A stretch of DNA of 64,000 bases from Poseidonibacter antarcticus (GTDB lineage: Bacteria > Campylobacterota > Campylobacteria > Campylobacterales > Arcobacteraceae): positions 1 through 64,000 of the forward strand of contig NZ_RCWF01000002.1 of assembly GCF_003667345.1 (NCBI RefSeq). Reading direction: 5' to 3'. The position numbers and the translations under genes were made by a program. How positions within the stretch are numbered: the first letter of the stretch is position 1; each line of letters opens with the position of its first letter. Positions 54,842 to 62,960 of the stretch are shown here, in pieces. The notes below the pieces were generated by a model that saw only the letters and a program-made list of their open reading frames with translations, had not been told where the DNA came from and did no database searches.

Positions 54842-56431
54842 TTAAGATTTCTTTTGCTCAATATATTCTTCATAACTTCCTTTGAAATCTAAAATAGTTC
54901 CATCATTTTGAATTTCAATAATTCTATTTGCATAAACATCTAATAATTCCCTATCATGTGATACACAAATAACAGAACCAGGATATGAAAGTAAACCTTC
55001 TCCTAATGCAATAATAGCTTCTAAATCAAGATGATTCGTAGGCTCATCTAAAACCATAAAATTTGGTTGTTCTAACATAATTTTAGAAAGCATCATTCTA
55101 TGTTTTTCACCACCTGAACAAGATTTAACAGATTTTTCTTGCTCAGTTCCATTAAATAGCATTCTTCCAAGACAATTTCTAATTTCAGAAATATCAGCAT
55201 CTCTATCAAAACCTCTTAACCAATCATATAAAGTCATATCACCAGCAATTAAATCTGTTGCATTTTGTGGGAAATATCCATTTTGAATAGTAGCCCCCCA
55301 ATGTACAATTCCTGAATCTGGTTTAATATTTTCAACAATTATTTCACACATTGTAGTTTTACCAATACCATTTGGTCCAATTAATGCAATTTTATCATCT
55401 TTTTCAACAGTAAAAGAAATATCATTTAATACTACTTTCCCATCAAATGATTTTGTAATATTCTTAAGGCTTAATAACTCTTTACCAACTTCTCTTTTTT
55501 GTTTAAAGATAATTGATGGATCACGTCTTGAAGAAACTTGAATTGAACCAACGTCTAATTTATCAAGTTGTTTTTGTCTAGAAGTTGCTTGTCTAGCTTT
55601 TGATGCATTTGCAGAGAATCTAGCAATGAATTTTTCAAGTTCTTCTTTTTCTTTAAGTTTTTTATTAACATCTGTTTCATTTTGTTTTGCAATTAATGTA
55701 GAAGCGATATACCAATCATCATAAGTTCCTGAGAACTCTCTAATTTGTTTATAATCAACATCTAAAATATTTGTACAAACAGCATTTAAAAAGTGTCTAT
55801 CATGAGAAATAACAACCATAGTACCATCATGATGTTGTAATTGGTTTTCTAACCAACCAATAGTAGCAATATCAAGATTATTCGTAGGCTCATCTAAAAA
55901 TAAAACATCTGGTCTTGGATATAAAACTTGAGCAAGTAAAACTTTAAATTTATCTCCACCTGTAAGAGTAGACATTAAATCACTTTGTTGAGAAGCAGGG
56001 AAACCTAAATCTTCAAGGATTTTAGTAATTTTCACATCATATTCGTAAGTTGGATCTTCTTCACAACATACCATTTCTAGTTCACCTAGTCTATCACCAA
56101 TAGCATCTGTATACTCTTCTAAATAAAGTTTTTCTTTTTCTTTAATAGCATCATATAATCTTTTATTTCCTAAAAGTACAGTATCGAAAATTGAATACTC
56201 TTCATATGCAAATTGATTTTGTCCTAAAGTCCCAACTTTTTTACCATTTTGAACTTGAACTTCACCTTCTGTTGCATCTTCAACACCTGACAAGATTTTT
56301 AAAAAAGTTGTTTTACCAGCACCATTTGCACCAATAAGACCATATCTTTTCCCTGAATCTAATTTTATATTTATATCTTGAAATAAAACTCTTGAACCAA
56401 AAGCTTTTTTAAGGTTTACAGTTTGAACCAT
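54842..56431 (-). CDS. ABC-F family ATPase (YbiT-like)
   Basis: A 529-residue soluble protein with two ABC ATPase domains: GLIGANGAGKTTFLKIL, LTGGDKFKVLLAQVL, LFLDEPTNNLD; then ALIGPNGIGKTTMCEII, CSGGEKHRMMLSKIM, and MVLDEPTNHLD. The linker with SANASKARQATSR is characteristic of YbiT. ABC-F proteins bind the ribosomal E site; YbiT relieves particular stalls in E. coli. It resembles YbiT more than the EttA or Uup types. Its promoter -10 is TATAAT with a CGCGAC element. Confidence 0.93.
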   Translation of the reverse strand: MVQTVNLKKAFGSRVLFQDINIKLDSGKRYGLIGANGAGKTTFLKILSGVEDATEGEVQVQNGKKVGTLGQNQFAYEEYSIFDTVLLGNKRLYDAIKEKEKLYLEEYTDAIGDRLGELEMVCCEEDPTYEYDVKITKILEDLGFPASQQSDLMSTLTGGDKFKVLLAQVLYPRPDVLFLDEPTNNLDIATIGWLENQLQHHDGTMVVISHDRHFLNAVCTNILDVDYKQIREFSGTYDDWYIASTLIAKQNETDVNKKLKEKEELEKFIARFSANASKARQATSRQKQLDKLDVGSIQVSSRRDPSIIFKQKREVGKELLSLKNITKSFDGKVVLNDISFTVEKDDKIALIGPNGIGKTTMCEIIVENIKPDSGIVHWGATIQNGYFPQNATDLIAGDMTLYDWLRGFDRDADISEIRNCLGRMLFNGTEQEKSVKSCSGGEKHRMMLSKIMLEQPNFMVLDEPTNHLDLEAIIALGEGLLSYPGSVICVSHDRELLDVYANRIIEIQNDGTILDFKGSYEEYIEQKKS

Positions 56432-56476
56432 ATTATATTATTCTCCCTATTTGTATTCTTTTCTAATTATGTCGCG

Positions 56477-56482
56477 ATTATA
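56477..56482 (-). promoter_or_regulatory. -10 box of the ABC-F gene
   Basis: On the minus strand TATAAT is followed by CGCGAC. The dnaJ promoter has the same layout, TAAAAT then CGCGAC, so this discriminator occurs twice in the window. The GC-rich stretch after the -10 box is of the kind linked to growth-rate control. Confidence 0.5.
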
Positions 56483-56504
56483 TCCAAAAAGAATTATTAT
56501 AAAG

Positions 56505-58001
56505 TTAAAGCTCACTTTCAAATGCTAATGTTATTAAATCTTCTTCTGTTAACTCTTTTTTCACTTTTTTCTTAGGTGGATTCTTAATTCTTAACACTTT
56601 TTCTTTTAAATCATTTAAATGATATTTAGTTAGATTTAGGATTAATGTATCATTGATTTTTTCTTTTTTTAATGTACCATTTCTAATCATTTTAGTAATA
56701 GCTCTACTTAAATTAATTTTAGTATTCTCAAATTTTTGTTCTTCATCAGTCAAAGATATAAATGCCTTATCTAAATAGGCCATTACAGCACTTCCTGGAT
56801 ATTTATACGTAACTACAGATTTATAAATATATTTTTGAGATTTTATAGTTTTTAATTCTATACCTGTAAAAACAGCTCCAAATACTGTTTTTAAACCTTC
56901 CAAATCGTCAAGAGGATTATGTGAACATATATAGTCTTCTTTTACAATTGAAGGCGAATATTTTAAAGAAGATATATTGTTTTTTAAAACAATAAAACTA
57001 CCTCCAACTTCTTTAGGAGATCCTTTTAGAGAAGATATTTCATTATTAAAACAATGAAAATTACCACTAACTTTTGAAGGTGAACCTTCTAATGATATAA
57101 GTTCATTATTACTAATATCAAAATTTCCATCTACATTATTAAATTTAAGAGGAAGTTTCAATAAATTATCTAATTTATTGGATAATCTAACATCTTCATT
57201 TACATCAACTGAATGGTCTTTTAGAATAGAAAAGTTAGTTATTCCATGTTTTCTTAACCATCTATTAATATCATCAATATTTGATAATTCAACAAGAGGT
57301 TTATAAATATGATTGACTACTTCATTACCTTTATATCTCCATACATTCTGTGCTTCATCTCGTGAACATGTTACATGATTTAATCTTATATCAGTAATTA
57401 AATCCCAACCAATTTCATCTGCAATATTTTCTAAGTCTCTTAATTTATTACCATTACAAATATAATCATGTCCTACAGTAATAGGTCCTCCTGCTAATTC
57501 TTCTAAAAGGTTAGTAGAACAGTCAAAAGAAGTTTCAACATATTTTGACCCACCTTTTAATGTACTAATTTTATTATTCGAACAATTAAAATATCCCTTT
57601 ACTGTACGAGGACTTCCTTTTATTGATGTAAGTTGATTTCCATTACAATCAAAAGATCCATAAACTTCTTTTGGACAATAAGATAGAGAATTTAATCTAT
57701 TATTTGAACAATCAAAATCACCTACTTTATAAGGTCCTCCTATAAGAGATTCTAAATCATTAAAAGAACAATTAAAATCTTTTAATACACTTTCAGGAGA
57801 GCCTTCTAAGGATTCTAAAGAATTATTACTTATATCAAAATATCCATCTACTTTTTTAAATTTTATAGGTAATTTCTTACTCTTTAATTTTCCATTTAAA
57901 TTTACACTACCAAAAACAGTAACATACAAATCATCTGTTATTATGTAATTATTTATTGAAAACTTATTTAACCATTCCTCAATTTCGGGAACACTCTTCA
58001 T
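56505..58001 (-). CDS. leucine-rich-repeat-like protein with two repeat modules
   Basis: A 498-residue cytoplasmic protein without signal peptide. Two homologous modules: residues 1-190 and 255-385. Each starts with a short DINRWL/EIEEWL helix and a beta segment, then about 20-residue LRR-like units of the form SLEGSP, V, G-F-C-N (for example SLEGSPSKVSGNFHC; SIKGSPRTVKGYFNC) with regularly spaced Cys and Asn. Residues 400-498 are helical and basic, with a winged-helix-like NLSRAITKMIRNG. Similar repeats occur in large phages and some bacteria. Function unknown; protein binding is the usual LRR role. Confidence 0.8.
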   Translation of the reverse strand: MKSVPEIEEWLNKFSINNYIITDDLYVTVFGSVNLNGKLKSKKLPIKFKKVDGYFDISNNSLESLEGSPESVLKDFNCSFNDLESLIGGPYKVGDFDCSNNRLNSLSYCPKEVYGSFDCNGNQLTSIKGSPRTVKGYFNCSNNKISTLKGGSKYVETSFDCSTNLLEELAGGPITVGHDYICNGNKLRDLENIADEIGWDLITDIRLNHVTCSRDEAQNVWRYKGNEVVNHIYKPLVELSNIDDINRWLRKHGITNFSILKDHSVDVNEDVRLSNKLDNLLKLPLKFNNVDGNFDISNNELISLEGSPSKVSGNFHCFNNEISSLKGSPKEVGGSFIVLKNNISSLKYSPSIVKEDYICSHNPLDDLEGLKTVFGAVFTGIELKTIKSQKYIYKSVVTYKYPGSAVMAYLDKAFISLTDEEQKFENTKINLSRAITKMIRNGTLKKEKINDTLILNLTKYHLNDLKEKVLRIKNPPKKKVKKELTEEDLITLAFESEL

Positions 58002-58112
58002 ATTTTACCTTTAATGAACTATTATTTTTAGCATTCTATCATCTTATTTCTTATAGCTTTTTACAAAAAGTCGATTCATTTAAATTTAAGTAAGCAGAAG
58101 ATAGAATTTGAC

Positions 58113-58136
58113 CGTTATATACTTAAGTATATAAGG
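58113..58136 (+). promoter_or_regulatory. ModE operator upstream of modE
   Basis: Half-sites CGTTATATA (58113-58121) and TATATAAGG (58128-58136) are separated by 6 bp and the 20 bp at the core are a perfect palindrome. This matches the E. coli ModE consensus as I recall it (CGnTATATA, 6 bp, TATATAACG) with one mismatch. The right half includes the modE ribosome site AAGGAG, so bound ModE should also shut translation initiation or the promoter. Molybdate-dependent self-repression is the likely role. Confidence 0.8.
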
Positions 58137-58143
58137 AGTAAAT

Positions 58144-58926
58144 ATGGAATTTGTATCATCATTAACACTGTTAAATGCTAAAACACCTTTTTTATTAGAA
58201 AAAAGAATTTTATTATTAAAAGCAATTTTAGAATATGGATCAATAAGTAAGGCAGCAAAAAGTGTACCAATGAGTTATAAAAGTGCATGGGATGCTATTA
58301 ATAGTATTAATAATCTTTGCTCACAAGTTGTTGTTACAAAAGAAACAGGTGGAATTGGTGGTGGTGGGGCAAGTGTTACAGAATATGGAAAAAACTTGAT
58401 TAAAAGTTATTCTATTTTACAAAAAGAACATGAAAAGTTTTTAGAAAAACTTACAAAAATCACTGATTTTAATTCAGGTAATTTAAAATCATTACAAAGG
58501 TTTAGCATGCAAATAAGTGCAAGAAATCAATTATTAGCAAGAATTGAAGAGATTAATATTGATAAGGTAAATGCAAATATTATTTTAAGAACAAAAAGTA
58601 ATAAAAGATTAGTTTCTTCAATTTCAAGAAATTCTGTTGATAACTTATTACTCGAAGTAGGAAAAGAAGTTATCGCAGTTTTCAAATCAAATAATGTAAT
58701 GATTGCAACAAATGAATTAAAAGGTTTTAGTGCAAGAAATAAAATAAAAGGACATATCACTAAACTAACTTTTAGTGAAGTTAATTGTGAAGTTAATGTC
58801 TTAGTAAATGATGCAGATGTAATAACTTCTGTAATCACAAGTGAATCAGCAAAACAGTTGGATCTTAAAATAGATCAAGAAATATATGCAATTATAAAAT
58901 CTTCTGATATTATGATTGGTAACTAA
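58144..58926 (+). CDS. modE: molybdate-responsive regulator ModE
   Basis: A 260-residue two-part regulator. The N-terminal winged helix (about 10-110) carries YGSISKAAKSVPMSYKSAWD and GGIGGGGASVTEYG, as in ModE. The C-terminal half has two TOBE (Mop) domains (about 125-190 and 198-260; RNQLLARIEEI and RNKIKGHITKL) that bind molybdate at the dimer interface. It represses the transport operon when molybdate is bound, and its own start lies behind a ModE operator. Confidence 0.95.
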   Translation: MEFVSSLTLLNAKTPFLLEKRILLLKAILEYGSISKAAKSVPMSYKSAWDAINSINNLCSQVVVTKETGGIGGGGASVTEYGKNLIKSYSILQKEHEKFLEKLTKITDFNSGNLKSLQRFSMQISARNQLLARIEEINIDKVNANIILRTKSNKRLVSSISRNSVDNLLLEVGKEVIAVFKSNNVMIATNELKGFSARNKIKGHITKLTFSEVNCEVNVLVNDADVITSVITSESAKQLDLKIDQEIYAIIKSSDIMIGN

Positions 58927-58940
58927 TTAAAGGTATTTAA

Positions 58941-59693
58941 ATGATTAACAAACTAATAATTGTTATGGTTTTACTAGGATTAAACCTTAACGCAAAAACT
59001 ATTACTGTTGCAGTTGCAGCTAATGTATCTTACGCAATAGAAGAACTAATAAAAGAGTTTAATGTAAAAAATCCTGATACAAAAGTAAATGTAACTTTAG
59101 GAAGTAGCGGAAAACTAACTGCACAAATAACACATGGTGCACCATATGATTTATTTATGGCTGCAAATATGAAATATCCACAAAGTTTATATGATAATGC
59201 TTATGCAATAAATAAACCAGTAATTTATGCAAAAGGTTCATTAGCATTTTTTAGTAGTAAAAATTTAGATTATTCAAAAGATATAAAAACACTCTTAGAA
59301 GATGAAGGTATAAAACAAATTGCAATTGCAAATCCTAAAACAGCTCCTTATGGAAAAGCAAGTTTTGAAGCATTAAAAAATGCAAAAGTTTTTAATAATA
59401 TTAAATCTAAGTTTGTATTTGCAGAATCAATATCTCAAACAATTTCTTATGCAGTTACAGCAACTGATATTGGAATGGTTGCAAAATCATCTTTGTATTC
59501 AAGTAAAATGACACAATACAAAGAAAATATAAATTGGAAAGAAGTAGATGCAAAACTATATACTCCAATAAATCAAGGTATAGTAATATTGAAAAAAGCA
59601 AAGAATGATAAAGAAGCCTTAGCTTTTTATGATTTTATTTTAGGTAAAAAAGCAAAAGCAATTTTTGAAAAGTATGGATATTTAGTAAAATGA
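58941..59693 (+). CDS. modA: molybdate-binding periplasmic protein
   Basis: A 250-residue ABC solute-binding protein with a signal peptide (MINKLIIVMVLLGLNLNAKT, cleavage near NAK). Molybdate is held by residues in AAANVSYAIEE-like VAANVSYAIEELI, LGSSGKLTAQI and GAPYDLFMAAN, then the PYGKASFEAL and SISQTISYAV motifs. It feeds ModB/ModC. Its last codons overlap the start of the Mop gene by 4 bases. Confidence 0.95.
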   Translation: MINKLIIVMVLLGLNLNAKTITVAVAANVSYAIEELIKEFNVKNPDTKVNVTLGSSGKLTAQITHGAPYDLFMAANMKYPQSLYDNAYAINKPVIYAKGSLAFFSSKNLDYSKDIKTLLEDEGIKQIAIANPKTAPYGKASFEALKNAKVFNNIKSKFVFAESISQTISYAVTATDIGMVAKSSLYSSKMTQYKENINWKEVDAKLYTPINQGIVILKKAKNDKEALAFYDFILGKKAKAIFEKYGYLVK

Positions 59694-60085
59694 ATAAATT
59701 AGAAGCAATAGTAAGCAAAATAGATAGTTTAGATAATCTTACTATTGCTCAATTTGATTTCAAAGGAATAAACTTATCAATGATGAGTTTAGAACTTTCA
59801 GATATATATGTTGGGAAAAGTGTAATATTAAAAGTAAATGCATCTCATATTTCAATAGCAAAGAATTTTATAGGAGATATTAGCTTATCGAACAAACTAG
59901 ATTGTATAATAGATAAACTAGATAAAGGTGTACTGTTATCTTCTCTTAAATTAGATGTAAAAGGTACTATAATCACAAGTATTATTACAACAAACTCTGT
60001 AAACAGAATGAACCTAGAAGAAAAAGACAAAGTAACTGCTTTTGTAAAAGCAAGTGATTTATCAATACAAAAGGTTATAACATAA
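59690..60085 (+). CDS. molybdopterin-binding (Mop) protein with two TOBE domains
   Basis: A 131-residue protein of two TOBE domains (about 1-65 and 66-131; KSVILKVNASHISIA and KVTAFVKASDLSIQ). Such proteins bind molybdate as an intracellular store or buffer, as ModG and Mop do. Its start overlaps modA and its stop shares bases with the modB start, so it is translated coupled with both. The TOBE sequence is closer to the ModE ones in this operon than expected for an unrelated gene, but this was judged by eye. Confidence 0.82.
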   Translation: MNKLEAIVSKIDSLDNLTIAQFDFKGINLSMMSLELSDIYVGKSVILKVNASHISIAKNFIGDISLSNKLDCIIDKLDKGVLLSSLKLDVKGTIITSIITTNSVNRMNLEEKDKVTAFVKASDLSIQKVIT

Positions 60086-60771
60086 TGAACTATTTAACAA
60101 ACCTAAATCTAGAACCTTTTATATTATCTCTTAAATTAGCACTTTCTACAACAATCATATTATTTATAATTGCACTTCCCCTAGCTTGGTATTTATCTCA
60201 AACAAAATCAAAGTCAAAACCATTTATTGAAGCTCTAACAGCACTTCCTATTGTATTGCCACCTTCTGTTTTAGGGTTTTATATACTTTATGTATTATCT
60301 TTAAATTCACCAATTGGAAGTTTTTTTAATGAATACTTTGGAATAAAATTAGTTTTTAATTTTACAGGTTTGGTCGTTGCTTCTTGTTTTTATAGCTTAC
60401 CTTTTATGGTTCAACCAATGCAAAGTGGCTTTGAAGCTCTAAATAAAAATATGATTGAAGCTAGTTATATTAGTGGTAAAAGCCAATTTACAACACTATT
60501 TAATGTTGCCCTACCAAATATCAAACCTGCCCTTCTAACTGCAATTATCATAACATTTGCACATACAGTTGGAGAATTTGGAGTTGTTTTAATGGTTGGA
60601 GGAAGTATTCCAGAAGAAACAAAAGTTGCATCAGTAGCCATATATGAATATGTTGAAGTTTTAGATTATGCTAATGCTCATATTTACAGTGCTATTATGT
60701 TAGTTATGAGTTTTATGGTTTTATTTGCAGTATATATTTTTAATGCAAAACAAAAGAAAACATTTATTTAG
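60085..60771 (+). CDS. modB: molybdate ABC transporter permease
   Basis: A 228-residue inner-membrane permease with about five to six membrane helices (LALSTTIILFIIALPLAWYL, FTGLVVASCFYSLPF). The ABC coupling loop is EASYISGKSQFTTLFNVALP. Binds ModC and takes molybdate from ModA. Start overlaps the Mop gene stop; nine bases before the DsrE-like gene. Confidence 0.95.
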   Translation: MNYLTNLNLEPFILSLKLALSTTIILFIIALPLAWYLSQTKSKSKPFIEALTALPIVLPPSVLGFYILYVLSLNSPIGSFFNEYFGIKLVFNFTGLVVASCFYSLPFMVQPMQSGFEALNKNMIEASYISGKSQFTTLFNVALPNIKPALLTAIIITFAHTVGEFGVVLMVGGSIPEETKVASVAIYEYVEVLDYANAHIYSAIMLVMSFMVLFAVYIFNAKQKKTFI

Positions 60772-60780
60772 GAGAAAAAG

Positions 60781-61128
60781 ATGAAAAAAGAAAATTTATT
60801 AATAGTTATATCAACAGGAAATATTGACAGTATTTTAAAGTTCCCCCTACTTTATGGCGGAGTTTCAATACCAAGAGGATATTGGAAAAGAGTACATATT
60901 ATGTTTTGGGGTGCTTCAATAAAATCAGTTATAAAAAGTAAAAAAATCAGAAAAAAAGTAAAAGAAATCCAAAAAGATGGCGTTGAATTTAGTGCATGCA
61001 TCGTTTGTGCGCAAGAATATGGAGTAGTTAAAAAGCTAGAAAAAAGAGGAATTATTTGTAATCATACAGGTGATTTACTAAACCAAGCCCTACAAAATGA
61101 TAAAAAATGGTCAACACTTACGGTTTAG
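60781..61128 (+). CDS. DsrE-family protein inside the molybdate operon
   Basis: A 115-residue DsrE/YchN-type small protein: a Rossmann-like core, HIMFWGASIKSV, and the Cys-containing loop SACIVCAQEYGV (two Cys at about 75 and 78) followed by a Cys at about 92. DsrE-type proteins carry persulfides or transfer sulfur. Located between modB and modC in a tight unit, it may help sulfur insertion for molybdenum cofactor or tungstate/molybdate enzymes. A ribosome site GGAG lies upstream. That role is inference. Confidence 0.75.
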   Translation: MKKENLLIVISTGNIDSILKFPLLYGGVSIPRGYWKRVHIMFWGASIKSVIKSKKIRKKVKEIQKDGVEFSACIVCAQEYGVVKKLEKRGIICNHTGDLLNQALQNDKKWSTLTV

Positions 61129-61129
61129 T

Positions 61130-61984
61130 ATGATTAAAATAAAAATAAACAAACAACTACACGGTTCAAATGGTTCAATGCCTTTGGATGTAAATTTAAA
61201 GATAAAAAAAGGTGATTTTATTGCTCTTTCAGGGCTAAGTGGAAGTGGAAAAACTACACTTCTTCGTATTCTTGCTGGATTAGAAGAGGCTAAGGGAACA
61301 ATTAGTGTTGAGGATAAAATTTGGCTTGATGAAAAAACTTTTTTACCTGTTCAAATGCGAAAAATCGGTTTTGTTTTTCAAGATTATGCTTTATTTGACA
61401 ATATGAGTGTTGAACAAAATCTTTTATATGTAAATAAAGATAAGGCTCTTGCAAAGAAGCTTTTGGATATTACAGAATTAACACAATTATCAAAAAGGTT
61501 TACAAATACACTAAGTGGTGGACAAAAGCAAAGAGTTTCTCTTTGTCGAGCTATGATGAATAATCCCAAAGTTTTACTAATGGATGAACCACTTTCAGCC
61601 TTAGACCCAAATATGAGAATAAAACTCCAAAATGAAATACTAACTTTACATAAAGAGTTTGAAACAACTACAATAATGGTAAGCCATGACCCTAGTGAAA
61701 TTTATCATTTAGCTAATCGTGTTATAGTTTTAAATCAAGGGAAAGTTATAAATGATGGTAGTGCAACGCAAGTATTATTAAAAACATCTGGTTCTCAAAA
61801 GTTTTCTTTTGAAGGTGAAATTTTAGATATTATTAAAACTGATGTAATTTATATTGCTATTATTGCAATTGGTCAGCAATTAGTTGAAGTTGTATTATGC
61901 GAAGATGAAGCTAGTGATTATAAGGTAGGAGATAAAGTAAGAGTTGGAACAAAAGCCTTTGCCCCAACTCTTTGTAAAATATAG
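61130..61984 (+). CDS. modC: molybdate ABC transporter ATPase
   Basis: A 284-residue ATPase. Walker A ALSGLSGSGKTTLLRILAGLE, signature LSGGQKQRVSLCRAM, Walker B VLLMDEPLSALDP and H-loop MVSHDPSEIY are complete. The C-terminal part (about 220-284) resembles a short TOBE domain. I start at ATG 61130, one base after the upstream stop; the in-frame ATG at 61097 would overlap the DsrE-like gene by 32 bases. It is the last gene of the operon. Confidence 0.95.
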   Translation: MIKIKINKQLHGSNGSMPLDVNLKIKKGDFIALSGLSGSGKTTLLRILAGLEEAKGTISVEDKIWLDEKTFLPVQMRKIGFVFQDYALFDNMSVEQNLLYVNKDKALAKKLLDITELTQLSKRFTNTLSGGQKQRVSLCRAMMNNPKVLLMDEPLSALDPNMRIKLQNEILTLHKEFETTTIMVSHDPSEIYHLANRVIVLNQGKVINDGSATQVLLKTSGSQKFSFEGEILDIIKTDVIYIAIIAIGQQLVEVVLCEDEASDYKVGDKVRVGTKAFAPTLCKI

Positions 61985-62014
61985 TTGATTATTTTATAAA
62001 CTCAACTATATTTT
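61976..62014. terminator. modC terminator shared with the nitroreductase gene
   Basis: AAAATATAGTTGA and TCAACTATATTTT form a perfect 13-bp stem with a 13-base loop that contains the nitroreductase stop; the modC stop lies in the left arm. Confidence 0.7.
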
Positions 62015-62618
62015 CAAAAGGTTCACGAACTTGTGGTGATTGTTCGTTTAATCTATATCCAAAAGGAAGTACACAAGAAACTTGGAATTTAGATGTATCA
62101 AGTCCTAAAACTTTTTCTACATTTTCTTTTTCAAAACCTTCAATAGGACAAGAATCAATACCTTTTGAAGCAGCACCTGTCATCATATTTCCAATAGCAA
62201 TATAAGTTTGTCTTGCAGTCCAAGAATAAATATTTTCATCACTATTTAAAACATCTTTTAAATGTGAACCATAAATTCCAACATAAAATTCTAATTTATC
62301 ATCAGGGAAACCTTTTCTTCCTAATTTAGTTCTAACTAAACCTGATTCAACTTTAACACTATCAATTGCTGCTAAAACGATTACTAAATGTGAACAAGAA
62401 GTAATTTGAACTTGATCCCAACAAAATGGTCTTATTTTTGCTTTTAACTCTTCATTTGTTATAACTAAAAATTTCCAAGGTTCCATACCAAAAGATGAAG
62501 GTGATTTAATTCCTGCTTCTAAAATAAAATTCATATCCTCATCAGATATTTTTTTTGTATCATCAAATGCCTTACACGCATGTCTGAAATCCATTGCTTC
62601 CATAAATGTCTTGTTCAT
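61989..62618 (-). CDS. nitroreductase-family oxidoreductase (NfsB/RdxA-like)
   Basis: A 209-residue FMN-dependent NAD(P)H oxidoreductase. FRHACKAFDD is the FMN phosphate-binding start, followed by SPSSFGMEPWKF, and the C-terminal SCVLPFGYRL. It may reduce quinones or nitroaromatic compounds, as NfsB does. It is the last of four adjacent redox genes on the minus strand. Confidence 0.87.
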   Translation of the reverse strand: MNKTFMEAMDFRHACKAFDDTKKISDEDMNFILEAGIKSPSSFGMEPWKFLVITNEELKAKIRPFCWDQVQITSCSHLVIVLAAIDSVKVESGLVRTKLGRKGFPDDKLEFYVGIYGSHLKDVLNSDENIYSWTARQTYIAIGNMMTGAASKGIDSCPIEGFEKENVEKVLGLDTSKFQVSCVLPFGYRLNEQSPQVREPFENIVEFIK

Positions 62619-62630
62619 ATTCTCATCCTT

Positions 62631-62927
62631 TTATATATTTTGTTTTATTAATTTATTTACTTCTAGACTTTCAATTTTGCCTTCAATATTCTTAACAAAA
62701 TCTAAAAAATGCTCTTTTTTAGAGTGTTCTTCTAAATCTTCAATACTTGCCCATGTTTCAATAAAAGTGAAAACATTTTCATCTTCAATATTTTTATGTG
62801 CATCATATTGGATACAACCTTTATCATTTGCATGTGTAGCTTTATGTAATTTCTGAATTTCTAAATATACTTCATTTATAAACTCTTTTTTTACTTTAGC
62901 ATTTGCAACAACTATAATTTGACTCAT
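62631..62927 (-). CDS. antibiotic-biosynthesis-monooxygenase-type (YgiN-like) protein
   Basis: A 98-residue ferredoxin-like ABM domain: VVANAKVKKEFINEVY, the core HKATHANDKGCIQYDAH, FTFIETWASIEDLEEHSKKEH. Such small dimers act on quinones or heme without a cofactor; E. coli YgiN is a quinol monooxygenase paired with MdaB. Here a MdaB-like gene lies two genes upstream, which supports that role. Confidence 0.87.
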   Translation of the reverse strand: MSQIIVVANAKVKKEFINEVYLEIQKLHKATHANDKGCIQYDAHKNIEDENVFTFIETWASIEDLEEHSKKEHFLDFVKNIEGKIESLEVNKLIKQNI

Positions 62928-62960
62928 TTTTATCCTTTATATTAATTTTATTATTTAAAT

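Noticed and set aside
56505-58001. Regular repeats at DNA level that could suggest a CRISPR array
   Set aside because: The repeats are in-frame units of a leucine-rich-repeat protein, diverged in DNA, and there are no spacers or cas genes.
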